Source: an uncultured Pontibacter sp. (GTDB lineage: Bacteria; Bacteroidota; Bacteroidia; Cytophagales; Hymenobacteraceae). Taken from it: a stretch of 64,000 bases of DNA. The notes under the pieces were generated by a model. It was not told where the DNA came from and made no database searches. It saw only the letters and a list, made by a program, of their open reading frames with translations. How positions within the stretch are numbered: the first letter of the stretch is position 1; each line of letters begins with the position of its first letter. The stretch is taken from NCBI RefSeq assembly GCF_947499215.1, contig NZ_CANMNI010000001.1:1178001-1242000 (forward strand). Direction: 5' to 3'. Below, in pieces: positions 7,564 to 15,320 of the stretch. Both the position numbers and the translations under genes were made by a program.

Positions 7564-8880
7564 TTACTGGTTGATGGTAGACACGTTGCCTGTACCATTT
7601 TGCATCACGGCGGCGCTGTTCATCATACCACCCTGCGTAACAGTGGAGATATTACCGGCACCCATCTGCATGGTAGCACTTGTTCCTAACACTCCAGTTT
7701 GGGTAACACTAGCACTGTTGCCTACGCCAGTTTGGTAAGTTAGAGCTCCGTTACCCATTCCTGATTGATCAATCACAGCGCTGTTGGATGTACCTGCTTG
7801 AGCGGTTCCAGCATAGTTGCCCGAGCCTGACTGGTTAGTAACTACCGAGTTCAGATTACCCACCTGCATTGTACCGGCCACATTGCCAACACCGCTTTGG
7901 TTAATATCGCTGCTGTTGGCGTTGCCCATCTGAATTGCATCAGCTGAGTTTAAATCCCCAACTTGGTTAATAGAGGCATTATTATCCAGTCCGCTCTGTA
8001 GCACCAGCCCAAGGTTGGAATTTCCAGCCTGATCGATGTACGCACTGTTTCTGGCACCGCCTTCCTGACGGGCATAAGCCGTATTTAGAGCACCATCTTG
8101 CCTTACTTCGATGCTATTGTACTCGCCACCTATCTGGTCAGTACCTGCGTAGTTGTAATCACCGTCTTGGTCGATGTCAGTGCTGTTGCGGTAGCCGTCC
8201 TCCTGATAGGCATCGATATAGTTGCCCTCGCCCATCTGGTCGATGCCCACGTCATTTCGCAGGCCGCCCACTTGGTCGACGTAGGAGATGTTACCGTCCC
8301 CGTCTTGGTCCACTCTGGCTTCGTTTCTCTCACCGCCTACCTGCGTCACCCAGGCCTCGTTGGCGGCACCGTTCTGGTCAACCTCAATTGCGTTGCGCAC
8401 ACCGCCGTCCTGAACAATAACGGCCGCGTTCCCCACCCCATCCTGATCGATGTCAGCGTTGTTGTCGGCACCGTTAGTTTGGGTAGCAATCGTCAGATTG
8501 TTGTCACCGTCTTGGTCGAGATCTATGTGGTTGGACTCGCCACCCTCCTGCAGAGTTGCCGCATTGTTTCCCAGACCAGCCTGTCTGATGTCGATCAGGT
8601 TCCCAACGCCGCCGTTCTGCACGGCAGTGGCTGCGTTGCTGACACCTGACTGCCTAACCCAAGCCGTGTTGGCCGCGCCCCCAGTCTGCGCTACGGTCGA
8701 GGAGTTCAGCTGTCCCTGCTGCGCAACGACCCCTGTGTTCATGGTGCCCAGCGTCTGGGTCGTGGCGGAGGTGTTTGACGCCCCGGTTTGTGATGTCATA
8801 GCTGTATTACCAACCTGAGCGGAGGCTGAGCTGACAAGGAAAAGTGCCAAAGCACTCGCGCAAATAAATGATTTTTTCAT
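7564..8880 (-). CDS. csgA: Major curlin CsgA-like amyloid subunit, 36 half-repeats
   Basis: 438 residues: a Sec signal ending ASAQ, then curlin repeats of the form Q-x-G-x-x-N up to the last residue. I count 36 Q-to-Q units. The first 22 alternate strictly between 11 and 12 residues (the 12-residue ones mostly QxGGxxN); the final 14 are all 11 residues. Block one is rich in Asp (QDGDNN, QDGDGN, QDGDYN); block two has no Lys, Arg or Glu. E. coli CsgA has five full repeats; this has about eighteen. Each pair should form one beta-solenoid rung of a secreted amyloid fibre exported by CsgG. First gene of the csgA-csgB-csgH group, with a 335-bp AT-rich upstream region. Confidence 0.92.
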   Translation of the reverse strand: MKKSFICASALALFLVSSASAQVGNTAMTSQTGASNTSATTQTLGTMNTGVVAQQGQLNSSTVAQTGGAANTAWVRQSGVSNAATAVQNGGVGNLIDIRQAGLGNNAATLQEGGESNHIDLDQDGDNNLTIATQTNGADNNADIDQDGVGNAAVIVQDGGVRNAIEVDQNGAANEAWVTQVGGERNEARVDQDGDGNISYVDQVGGLRNDVGIDQMGEGNYIDAYQEDGYRNSTDIDQDGDYNYAGTDQIGGEYNSIEVRQDGALNTAYARQEGGARNSAYIDQAGNSNLGLVLQSGLDNNASINQVGDLNSADAIQMGNANSSDINQSGVGNVAGTMQVGNLNSVVTNQSGSGNYAGTAQAGTSNSAVIDQSGMGNGALTYQTGVGNSASVTQTGVLGTSATMQMGAGNISTVTQGGMMNSAAVMQNGTGNVSTINQ

Positions 8881-9215
8881 AGTAAATAAATTGTAGATGA
8901 GTTAGAAATTTTTATATTCTGTTTATACCCCTCTATAATTTTATAGTTTCATATCTCGATTAAAAAATTATATTTTTTATAATTTTTTTATAAACATAAA
9001 TTTATTAATACATTAGCGTATAATAATATTTATATTAATATATTATAACAAAACATCTGTCTTTTGTTTCATCTATAGATGAAAACACATTATTTGATCT
9101 AAAACCTAGATTATTAAAAACTAGAAATTAAAACATCTTTAGAAATGATCATGAAAGGCTGTTTGGGATAGCTGCATTTTTCTAAATCAAAATTTAGGCT
9201 CAAGCTATAGTTTGG
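8881..9215 (-). promoter_or_regulatory. AT-rich csgA upstream region
   Basis: 335 bp without a gene between csgG and csgA, among the most AT-rich stretches in the window, with many TATA-like runs. It holds the 18-bp palindrome at 9067-9084, 187 bp upstream of the csgA start. I cannot pick out a TAnnTTTG box. An AT-rich, likely curved region in front of the major curlin gene suggests a separately regulated promoter. Confidence 0.55.
9067..9084. promoter_or_regulatory. 18-bp perfect palindrome, candidate operator
   Basis: TTTCATCTATAGATGAAA reads identically on both strands without a spacer. It lies in the non-coding gap between csgG and csgA. Perfect dyads of this length are typical of dimeric regulator sites. 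No protein is known to bind it; assignment as an operator is inference. Confidence 0.5.
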
Positions 9216-10622
9216 CTACTTGTAAAGCCCAAAATACAGGTTTACTCCAACTTTTCCCGTGTAGAAATAATCATTAAACCTGCCTTGTTCCAATCCGTCA
9301 ATCCTATCGTTGAACATATAGGAGCTCGACAAGCTGAGATCGATGCCAAGGCGGTTAGTGAGCAAGTACTCCATCCCAACTCCTGCTTTTACATAGGGAT
9401 GCCATCCATTGGACCTGAGGTCGTTAAAGAACTCCTCTATATCGTCTCCTCTAACCAAGACCCCGGCGCCAAGCTGTAAATAAGGAGTATACCTCAGTTT
9501 TGGGAACAGGCTATAGTTGATGTTTACCTCTCCATAATTAATGGTCTGGGAGAAGTTCTGCTCTGCGGCCAACATTCCTCGGCCTATTCTGGAGTCAAAA
9601 GCTATGTTACGATTGGTACTAGCCTTGAATCCTAACTCACCCATCGGTCTGATAGCCGGGTTCTTATAGTCTCCGTGGTACTGCATAAGTCCGGCGGCTG
9701 CGCTAAAGCCGATCAAACCCCGACGGTTCTCCATCTTTTGACCATGAATGCTGGCATGCTGTACTTCTTCCCGCTCCTGATAGTAAGACTGGATGATCGG
9801 ATGCTCCAGATCGTCATTGTTCTTGAGCTTCCAGTAGCCCGACTGTATACCTTCAATAACAAGGCTCTGTACCGCTTTGTCTATTGCTTCTTTCACAGCT
9901 ATTTCAGAAGGCTCATTGTACGTAAAGCCTGTTTCGGCCTCCAGCAATCGCTTGAACTTCACATACCTGAATATGCCAAAGTCTACTGCCTGTGAAAGTA
10001 TCGTTTTGGAGGTATAGACCGTTTTAAGAATCTCACCGGTACTGGTGGAGATAGCCCTTAGGTATACAGTCACTTTGTCTTCGCGGTACTGCCCGGAGCC
10101 GCCTGCCCCAAAATAGCGCAGGCCGGCGCCACCTGTCACCACATTGGCATCGTATGAGATAATGCCTCCCTCTAAGATGATCCCGGCAAACAGAAGACCG
10201 GGTAGGATGGGCTCTCGCTTACCGGTAATCGCCTCCGCCTCCGCCCTTGTCGAGCGGATGATCTTCCGTTCGTTCAGCAGATTGCCAAGATTTTCCCGCT
10301 CAATAGGTGAAAACCAACCCGACTCCTCGAGCGACTTCAGCAGTATGGTGGTAGTGCCCTGCGTTATGGCTGTCGACCAGTTCGCGCCATTTAAAGAGGG
10401 TTTATATTGGCCGGTTTGATCTCTGAATTTATATACCGCCGCTACAATTTTTTGCTGGGGCGGTGGCAGGTTTACCAAGTCTTCGTTACCGGGGGCAGGC
10501 ACTCCCAGCGAGGCTCGGCTCGTTTGCATGGGCTGGTTAAAATAAGGGGCACAAGCTGGTACAGCGCACAGAGAAATAAAAACTAAAAAGGCGTAAAAGC
10601 CTCTCCACATAAACTTCAGCAT
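9216..10622 (-). CDS. csgG: CsgG curli secretion channel with extra C-terminal barrel-like domain
   Basis: 468 residues against about 277 in E. coli. The SPII lipobox VPAC places the lipid at Cys24. Residues about 45-265 are CsgG: AAVYKFRDQTG, LLNERKIIRST, GIILEGGIISYDANVVTGGAG, TVYLRAISTSTGEIL, FKRLLEAETGFTYNEP, ending GIQSGYWKL. CsgG forms a nonameric outer-membrane export pore for curlin. After a charged linker (about 266-298), residues 300-468 are amphipathic strands with turns and an aromatic C-terminus (KVGVNLYFGLYK), like an eight-stranded outer-membrane barrel. Downstream of csgF with a 71-bp gap. The fusion is the unusual point. Confidence 0.92.
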   Translation of the reverse strand: MLKFMWRGFYAFLVFISLCAVPACAPYFNQPMQTSRASLGVPAPGNEDLVNLPPPQQKIVAAVYKFRDQTGQYKPSLNGANWSTAITQGTTTILLKSLEESGWFSPIERENLGNLLNERKIIRSTRAEAEAITGKREPILPGLLFAGIILEGGIISYDANVVTGGAGLRYFGAGGSGQYREDKVTVYLRAISTSTGEILKTVYTSKTILSQAVDFGIFRYVKFKRLLEAETGFTYNEPSEIAVKEAIDKAVQSLVIEGIQSGYWKLKNNDDLEHPIIQSYYQEREEVQHASIHGQKMENRRGLIGFSAAAGLMQYHGDYKNPAIRPMGELGFKASTNRNIAFDSRIGRGMLAAEQNFSQTINYGEVNINYSLFPKLRYTPYLQLGAGVLVRGDDIEEFFNDLRSNGWHPYVKAGVGMEYLLTNRLGIDLSLSSSYMFNDRIDGLEQGRFNDYFYTGKVGVNLYFGLYK

Positions 10623-10693
10623 AGATCAGGGTGATATATATAAGGGTAGGGCAATAGAAGTAAGAGCTCACAGAGGCAAGCGCCTGTTGGAGA

Positions 10694-11122
10694 CTAGTAG
10701 TAAGGTATGGTAACCGATGTCCTATTGCCGGTGCCCTTATCCAAAATGTTGATGTTAATTCCAGACATCCCCTCAGACACCTCAATCTCGTAGTCTCCGA
10801 TGGTGTAATTGCCCGGAGCTAAGCCCTCCTCCCCAAACTGCGCCGTCACCAGCTGCCTAGACAGCTGGTTTAGTATCTGTCTGTTAAGGCTTTCTTGAAA
10901 ATCCTTTAATGGATCCCTATTAAAGGGGCTCGTGCTGGCTTCATCGGGGTCTTTGAGCTTATCCTGCGATTGGGCAGAGCTCTGCAGCCACTGATAGTTA
11001 AAGGTTTCGCCTCCAAAGGCTGGGTTTTTGGCTTGGTACAATAGATCTTGCCCTTTGGCATTTCCGGCGCACAATAGACAGAACATAAAGACAAGGGGAA
11101 GGGAGTAAACAAGTTTTTTCAT
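10694..11122 (-). CDS. csgF: Curli assembly factor CsgF
   Basis: 142 residues with a cleavable signal (MKKLVYSLPLVFMFCLLCAG). The mature N-terminus has the family hallmark NPAFGG...YQWLQSSAQSQ, the segment that in E. coli CsgF plugs into the CsgG channel to form a second constriction. The C-terminal part (NYTIGDYEIEVSEGMSGININILD) matches the CsgF globular end. It is exported and works at the outer membrane with CsgG to couple nucleation to secretion. It sits between csgE (35-bp gap) and csgG (71 bp), consistent with one transcript. Confidence 0.92.
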   Translation of the reverse strand: MKKLVYSLPLVFMFCLLCAGNAKGQDLLYQAKNPAFGGETFNYQWLQSSAQSQDKLKDPDEASTSPFNRDPLKDFQESLNRQILNQLSRQLVTAQFGEEGLAPGNYTIGDYEIEVSEGMSGININILDKGTGNRTSVTIPYY

Positions 11123-11157
11123 GAGAGCAGTTTGACTATAGCGTTAGGGTAATTCTA

Positions 11158-11736
11158 CTAGAAAACATCTCGGGCTTTCCTGCCTTCGGCTTCTAATTGC
11201 TGATTTAACTGATTATTGACTACATACTCAGTAATAATGGTGACCGCATAGGTCGAGACTTCTTCCACCATATCGTAGCGGGGCTGCAATATGTATTCGA
11301 AAACCGGTTCGTCGTTAACGACTATCAGCACATAGGCGCCATTGCCCCGCGTTGGTCTTTCCTGTATCAGGATGGTGTAGTTCTTAACATTCGGGGGTGT
11401 CTCCCACTGGCGGTTAAACAGATCGTAAAAATCCCTTCCTATCTTCGTGATTGTCTCGTCCACAATTAGCCCGTCAACCTCCAAGTCAGCTGATCTGACA
11501 AATCGCTCAAGCGGCTGATCTTTCTGCTCTATTCTTTGCTGCTTATCCTCATAGAAAATAGTATCCTGTGGAATCGTGTCCTTAGGAGCCATCTTTACAG
11601 GCGGCTTTACTTGAACCTGAGCTGTAGCTATTGAGGGCATGAAATAAATCAAGCCTATACTCAGCATACCAATGAGCCTAAACTTCTTATACCTTAATAA
11701 ATTAGCAAACAACATACTATGGTATATTAACAACAT
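11158..11736 (-). CDS. csgE: Curli export specificity factor CsgE
   Basis: 192 residues from ATG 11736; a second ATG at 11715 (MLFANLLRYKKF) is equally plausible and leaves a good signal peptide ending SIATAQ. After a linker, the CsgE domain runs from LEVDGLIVDETITKIGRDFYDLF through YTILIQERPTRGNGAYVLIVV to the C-terminus. CsgE is the periplasmic adaptor that caps CsgG and delivers curlin. First gene of csgEFG; upstream is a 330-bp gap facing the divergent MFS gene. A 13-bp direct repeat overlaps the two start codons. Confidence 0.9.
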   Translation of the reverse strand: MLLIYHSMLFANLLRYKKFRLIGMLSIGLIYFMPSIATAQVQVKPPVKMAPKDTIPQDTIFYEDKQQRIEQKDQPLERFVRSADLEVDGLIVDETITKIGRDFYDLFNRQWETPPNVKNYTILIQERPTRGNGAYVLIVVNDEPVFEYILQPRYDMVEEVSTYAVTIITEYVVNNQLNQQLEAEGRKARDVF

Positions 11737-11741
11737 ACTAT
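11708..11741. repeat. 13-bp direct repeat across the csgE starts
   Basis: AACAACATACTAT occurs at 11708-11720 and 11729-11741, a 21-bp period (two helical turns). Each copy contains one of the two candidate csgE ATG codons on the minus strand. It may be a regulator site pair or an effect of local duplication. Confidence 0.5.
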
Positions 11742-12066
11742 ACGCTTATACATTACTATAGTCAAAAAGTTTCTAATTAATGTATAAATTATTCTATTCC
11801 ACCTCCTGTTGATGCTGTCTCTAATTCGTGGGACTGGTCTATGATGAGGCTATGATTGTGGTCATGTTATTTAGCGGAGAGTAAAACTCTGTTATGAGTG
11901 GCTGGAATATGATAAATGGATTTTAAGAAAGGTTCTAGTGATTACTTCTCCATAAAACATTACTGACTATTCTCTGGTTTAAATAGCCTGTGCCAATATG
12001 AATTGGATATTGAAGACCAAGATAATTCGTACATTGGCAGCTTGTTTCAAGAACAATGTTTAACCG
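11737..12066. other. Divergent intergenic region csgE / MFS
   Basis: 330 bp with no supported gene (one 60-codon minus-strand frame lacks any coding character). It must hold the csgE and MFS promoters. The csgE side is very AT-rich. I see the csgE direct repeat and a weak hairpin (GAGAGTAAAACTCT, about 11876-11889), but no consensus -7 box. Confidence 0.5.
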
Positions 12067-13323
12067 ATGAATGATTTTCAGGAAAGCAATCCTGTCTCCA
12101 TAAATACTCCTGCCCAAGAGGGCGTGGTGCCCAAAACGGTGATCCGGGAGGGCCTGCTAATCTTTCTGCTGGCGGCGATTCAGTTTACACACATGATGGA
12201 CTTTGTCATCATGATGCCGTTGGGACCACAGTTGATGCGGGTATTTAGCATTTCGCCGCGGGAGTTTGGGCTGCTGGTATCGGCCTATACCTTCAGCGCT
12301 GCCATCGCCGGCTTTGTGAGCGCCCTTTTCATAGATCGCTTCGACCGTAAACCCGCCCTGTTAGTACTGTACTTAGGTTTTATCATTGGCACGCTCGGCT
12401 GCGCCATAGCCCCTAGCTATACGCTACTCCTATCAGCCCGTGTGGTGGCCGGTGGTTTTGGCGGTGTGCTGGGAGCACTGGTGCTGGCCATTATAGGCGA
12501 CGCCATACCGGAGCAGCGGCGAGGTGCCGCCACGGGACGCGTCATGGCTGCTTTCTCTGTGGCCTCTATCGCTGGTATACCCATTGGTCTATACCTTGCC
12601 AGTGAGATGAACTGGCACGCCCCTTTCTACCTGCTGGTGGCTCTGAGCCTGATCATTCTGCTGGTGGCAGTGCGCTTTTTGCCCCACATGCGCGGACACC
12701 TGACCAATGCCCGCCCCGGCAATCCGTTTCGGGCGCTCAAAGCCATGGTGGTGCAGCCAAACCTGCAATGGGCCATGGCGCTCACCGTGACCCTTACCAT
12801 GGCCGGCTTCTTAGTGGTACCATTCATCAGCCCCTACATGGTGGCCAATGTAAGGTTCACCGAGCGTGATCTGAGTTATATATACCTCTTCGGGGGACTG
12901 GCAACAGTCTTTACCTCTCAGTGGGCCGGTCGGCTGGCTGACAAACATGGGAAACACCTCGTGTTCAAGTGGGCGGCCATCCTTTCGATCATCCCTATTG
13001 TGCTGATCACCAACTTGCCACCAGTGGGAATGGTACTGGCGCTTACTGTCTCCACGCTCTTTTTCATCCTATTCGGAGCCCGCTTCGTACCGGCCATGTC
13101 GCTTATGACCTCCAGTGTGGAGCCGGAGCTGCGTGGCAGTTTTATGAGCATCAACTCATCTGTGCAGCAGTTGGGCGCGGGTATAGCCGCCTTTGTCAGT
13201 GGCTTGATTGTGCAGGAGGCGGCAAATGGCACATTAACGCATTTTAACTGGGTGGGCATCATGGCCAGCGTGGTAACGTTAGTGGCGGTGTGGGTCGTGC
13301 GGCACATCCGTGCGGTTGGCTGA
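12067..13323 (+). CDS. MFS efflux transporter (AraJ/DHA1-like)
   Basis: 418 residues with about twelve membrane helices. The first helix pair has FTHMMDFVIMMPLGPQLMRVF, and the MFS loop 2-3 signature is DRFDRKPALL. A second half begins after the basic loop around residue 215. The pattern resembles drug/sugar-efflux MFS proteins of the AraJ/DHA1 type. The substrate cannot be read from sequence. It is divergent from csgE and convergent with the two-component operon, separated by a strong bidirectional terminator, so it appears monocistronic. Confidence 0.9.
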   Translation: MNDFQESNPVSINTPAQEGVVPKTVIREGLLIFLLAAIQFTHMMDFVIMMPLGPQLMRVFSISPREFGLLVSAYTFSAAIAGFVSALFIDRFDRKPALLVLYLGFIIGTLGCAIAPSYTLLLSARVVAGGFGGVLGALVLAIIGDAIPEQRRGAATGRVMAAFSVASIAGIPIGLYLASEMNWHAPFYLLVALSLIILLVAVRFLPHMRGHLTNARPGNPFRALKAMVVQPNLQWAMALTVTLTMAGFLVVPFISPYMVANVRFTERDLSYIYLFGGLATVFTSQWAGRLADKHGKHLVFKWAAILSIIPIVLITNLPPVGMVLALTVSTLFFILFGARFVPAMSLMTSSVEPELRGSFMSINSSVQQLGAGIAAFVSGLIVQEAANGTLTHFNWVGIMASVVTLVAVWVVRHIRAVG

Positions 13324-13340
13324 GGTTAGGCCTTACAGCC

Positions 13341-13386
13341 TACAAACAGCAAAGCCGCTATAGGTATAGCGGCTTTGCTGTTTGTA
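13341..13386. terminator. Bidirectional terminator, 22-bp perfect arms
   Basis: Arms 13341-13362 and 13365-13386 are perfectly complementary with only GG between, so the innermost pairs must open to form the loop. The apex contains CTATAGGTATAG, a copy of the GGTATA motif. It separates the convergent MFS gene and receiver gene. Confidence 0.9.
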
Positions 13387-13397
13387 TATCATATCTG

Positions 13398-13823
13398 TTA
13401 ATTTCGCGCGGCAAAAAAATTCGGGGAGAAAACTGGGTAATGCTTTTTGCCACATCTGAGCAACTGCAGCACATCGCGGAGCTCTTCTGGGTCGGCGCTT
13501 TTGAGCAGGTAACCGTGCACACCCTCATCGAGCAGTTTCCGCACGAGTTCTTCTTCCCCATACATTGACACCACCAGTATTTTGACTTTGGCGTATTTGC
13601 TGAGCACGTAACGAGCTACGGCAATGCCATCCATATCCGGCATTTCGAGGTCCAGCATAATGATGTCGGGGAGGTTATTCTCTATTTTTTCGAGGAGTTC
13701 GACGCCATTACCGGCATCGCTGGTCACAGTGATCTCCTCGAAACCCTTCAGGATCTCAATTACCCCTTTTCTGAAAAGGGTATGATCATCAGCGATAGCA
13801 AGCGTAAGTGGTTGCAGCTCCAT
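13398..13823 (-). CDS. Receiver-only response regulator (NarL-type REC, no HTH)
   Basis: 141 residues, a single REC domain. Acidic pocket Asp12-Asp13, phospho-acceptor Asp58 (IIMLDLEMPDMDG), Ser86 switch residue and Lys108 (GYLLKSADPEEL) are all present. The GYLLK...LRDVLQLLRCGKKHYP ending is what precedes the LuxR-type HTH in NarL regulators, but the protein stops at FFAARN and a terminator starts 12 bp downstream, so no DNA-binding domain can follow. It is probably phosphorylated by the adjacent kinase (10-bp gap). Output must be by protein contact or phosphate buffering, unless the gene is a decayed full-length regulator. Confidence 0.9.
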   Translation of the reverse strand: MELQPLTLAIADDHTLFRKGVIEILKGFEEITVTSDAGNGVELLEKIENNLPDIIMLDLEMPDMDGIAVARYVLSKYAKVKILVVSMYGEEELVRKLLDEGVHGYLLKSADPEELRDVLQLLRCGKKHYPVFSPNFFAARN

Positions 13824-13833
13824 ATAGCAAACC

Positions 13834-14664
13834 CTAAATTATTACACCAAAGTTATAAAATAAAATGAGAAAATAAGAAACTGGGATAATGATTTCGGCT
13901 TTGATACCAGCCCCCAGCCTAGAGAAGAACTTGATAACCCCGTTGAGCAGGTCAACTCGGTTTTGCAGGTTTTTCATACCTAAACCACTGCCACTCACAC
14001 TCAAATTCTGAGAGGGGTCGAACTCAAAGCCTTTGCCATTATCGGCATAGTGCAAAGTCAACTTATCACCCTCGCGATGCAGGTCAATCGTAATACGGGT
14101 GGCTTCGGCGTATTTTAGCGTGTTGTTGACAAGCTCCTGCAGAATACGAAACAACAGCAATTCCTGTCGTGCTTCGAGCCGGTTTTTCTCAAGGTCATGC
14201 GTAAACCTCACTTCCAATCCGCTGTCGGGTGGCACGGAATTCACCAGACTGTTAATGGCCTGCACCAATCCCATTTTGTCGAGTACAACAGGCAGCAGAT
14301 CGTGCGAGATGCGGCGCACGCTGTGAATGGCTTCGTCGAGCAGTTCTTTGGAGCGATGCGCTGTTTCGGCCGCGACCTCGTTGTCGGCGCACTTACGCTC
14401 TACCTGTCCGATGTTGAGCCGGATGAGGGCGAGCATACCGCCTACCTCATCGTGCAGGTCGCGGGCCACACGGCGACGTTCGGCCTCTTGGGCATCAAGG
14501 GCAGCCTCCAGCATCTGCCGCTGGCGCAGCTCCTGCAGTTCGCGCAAGTGCTCTTGGTGCTGCAGCATGCGCCGCTGGTACGCAAATACGAACACGATAA
14601 TGCCGATGGCCAGTATCAATAGCACTGGCGTAATGATCAACAAAGGGGTTAAGGTCTCAATCAT
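13834..14664 (-). CDS. Sensor histidine kinase, HisKA_3 type
   Basis: 276 residues. One N-terminal membrane helix (about 8-28), a coiled coil (QHQEHLRELQELRQRQ), the HisKA_3 H-box RRRVARDLHDEVGGML, then an ATPase domain with N-box ELVNNTLKYAEA, G1 DNGKGFEF and G2 GSGLGMKNLQNRV. There is almost no periplasmic sensor, so the signal probably comes from the membrane or a partner, for which the co-encoded polytopic protein is a candidate (its stop overlaps this start by 4 bp, ATGA). The hydrophobic tail after IIIPV (SYFLILFYNFGVII) is odd for this family. NarL-type partner encoded 10 bp downstream. Confidence 0.93.
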   Translation of the reverse strand: MIETLTPLLIITPVLLILAIGIIVFVFAYQRRMLQHQEHLRELQELRQRQMLEAALDAQEAERRRVARDLHDEVGGMLALIRLNIGQVERKCADNEVAAETAHRSKELLDEAIHSVRRISHDLLPVVLDKMGLVQAINSLVNSVPPDSGLEVRFTHDLEKNRLEARQELLLFRILQELVNNTLKYAEATRITIDLHREGDKLTLHYADNGKGFEFDPSQNLSVSGSGLGMKNLQNRVDLLNGVIKFFSRLGAGIKAEIIIPVSYFLILFYNFGVII

Positions 14665-15320
14665 GCGGCCATCCTCCTTAGGATAAATGCATGGCTGACG
14701 TAAAACAGAATATTCAAAATCAATATAATTGATAAACAGATACGCGCCATATCGTAGGAAATTGCCAGCGCCTCATTGAAAATCGCATAAGACATACTCG
14801 TACCAGCATAGTAAATAAGGACTACACAGCTCAGCAAGAACATCGGATCGCGGTCCAAGTAAATGACTTTCCCATTATTTGCGACTTTGTAAAAGTAAGT
14901 GATCGCCATTACAATCAGCATCGAACTAGCGGCTATTCTGGATAGGGAGTTCATCTTCGCTAATCCATCCGTTACAAAGGCATCATAATAAATCAAACAG
15001 AAAAGCCCTATTATCCCTCCTATAATGGCTCTTTTAAGCAAGGGCCTGCTAAAGCTAAAATAAAAAACACTTGCCAGTACACTGAATGCCAAAAAGGTAT
15101 ATAAATGACCCAGCCAAAGATTATTCTTGGTCCCCAGCATTAATGTTATCAGCGACGCCGCTTCTGTTAATATGCCTATGGTTATGAATAAGAAGAGCAG
15201 CCTAAATTGCATATTCTTCTGTCTTCTGATAAACCACAAGCCGATTAGAAAGGGTAAAACAGGGCTAGTAACGGCTCCCCATTTCAACCAAGGGTAAATA
15301 TGTTCTATGAAAAACCCCAT
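14661..15320 (-). CDS. Polytopic membrane protein, about 7 TM, unknown
   Basis: 219 residues with about seven hydrophobic helices separated by short basic loops (RRQKNMQ, SRPLLKR, ILRRMAA). I do not recognise a named family. It overlaps the kinase gene by 4 bp (ATGA) and the upstream small gene by 1 bp (TAATG), so it is translationally coupled on both sides. That context suggests a membrane sensor or signal-transfer module feeding a kinase that has no sensor domain of its own. Similar small membrane proteins next to HisKA_3 kinases occur in Cytophagales; none that I know has a function. Confidence 0.8.
   Translation of the reverse strand: MGFFIEHIYPWLKWGAVTSPVLPFLIGLWFIRRQKNMQFRLLFLFITIGILTEAASLITLMLGTKNNLWLGHLYTFLAFSVLASVFYFSFSRPLLKRAIIGGIIGLFCLIYYDAFVTDGLAKMNSLSRIAASSMLIVMAITYFYKVANNGKVIYLDRDPMFLLSCVVLIYYAGTSMSYAIFNEALAISYDMARICLSIILILNILFYVSHAFILRRMAA

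Noticed and set aside
8098..8649. 183-codon plus-strand frame opposite csgA
   Set aside because: Its periodic Val/Leu/Asp pattern is the mirror image of the curlin repeats.
7564..8880. Short periodic DNA repeats suggestive of a CRISPR array
   Set aside because: The 33-36 bp periodicity comes from curlin codons; units vary, there are no identical repeats with unique spacers, and no cas genes are near.
11935..12117. 60-codon minus-strand frame between csgE and the MFS gene
   Set aside because: Overlaps the MFS start, has no ribosome site or family, and lies in the region that must hold the divergent promoters.
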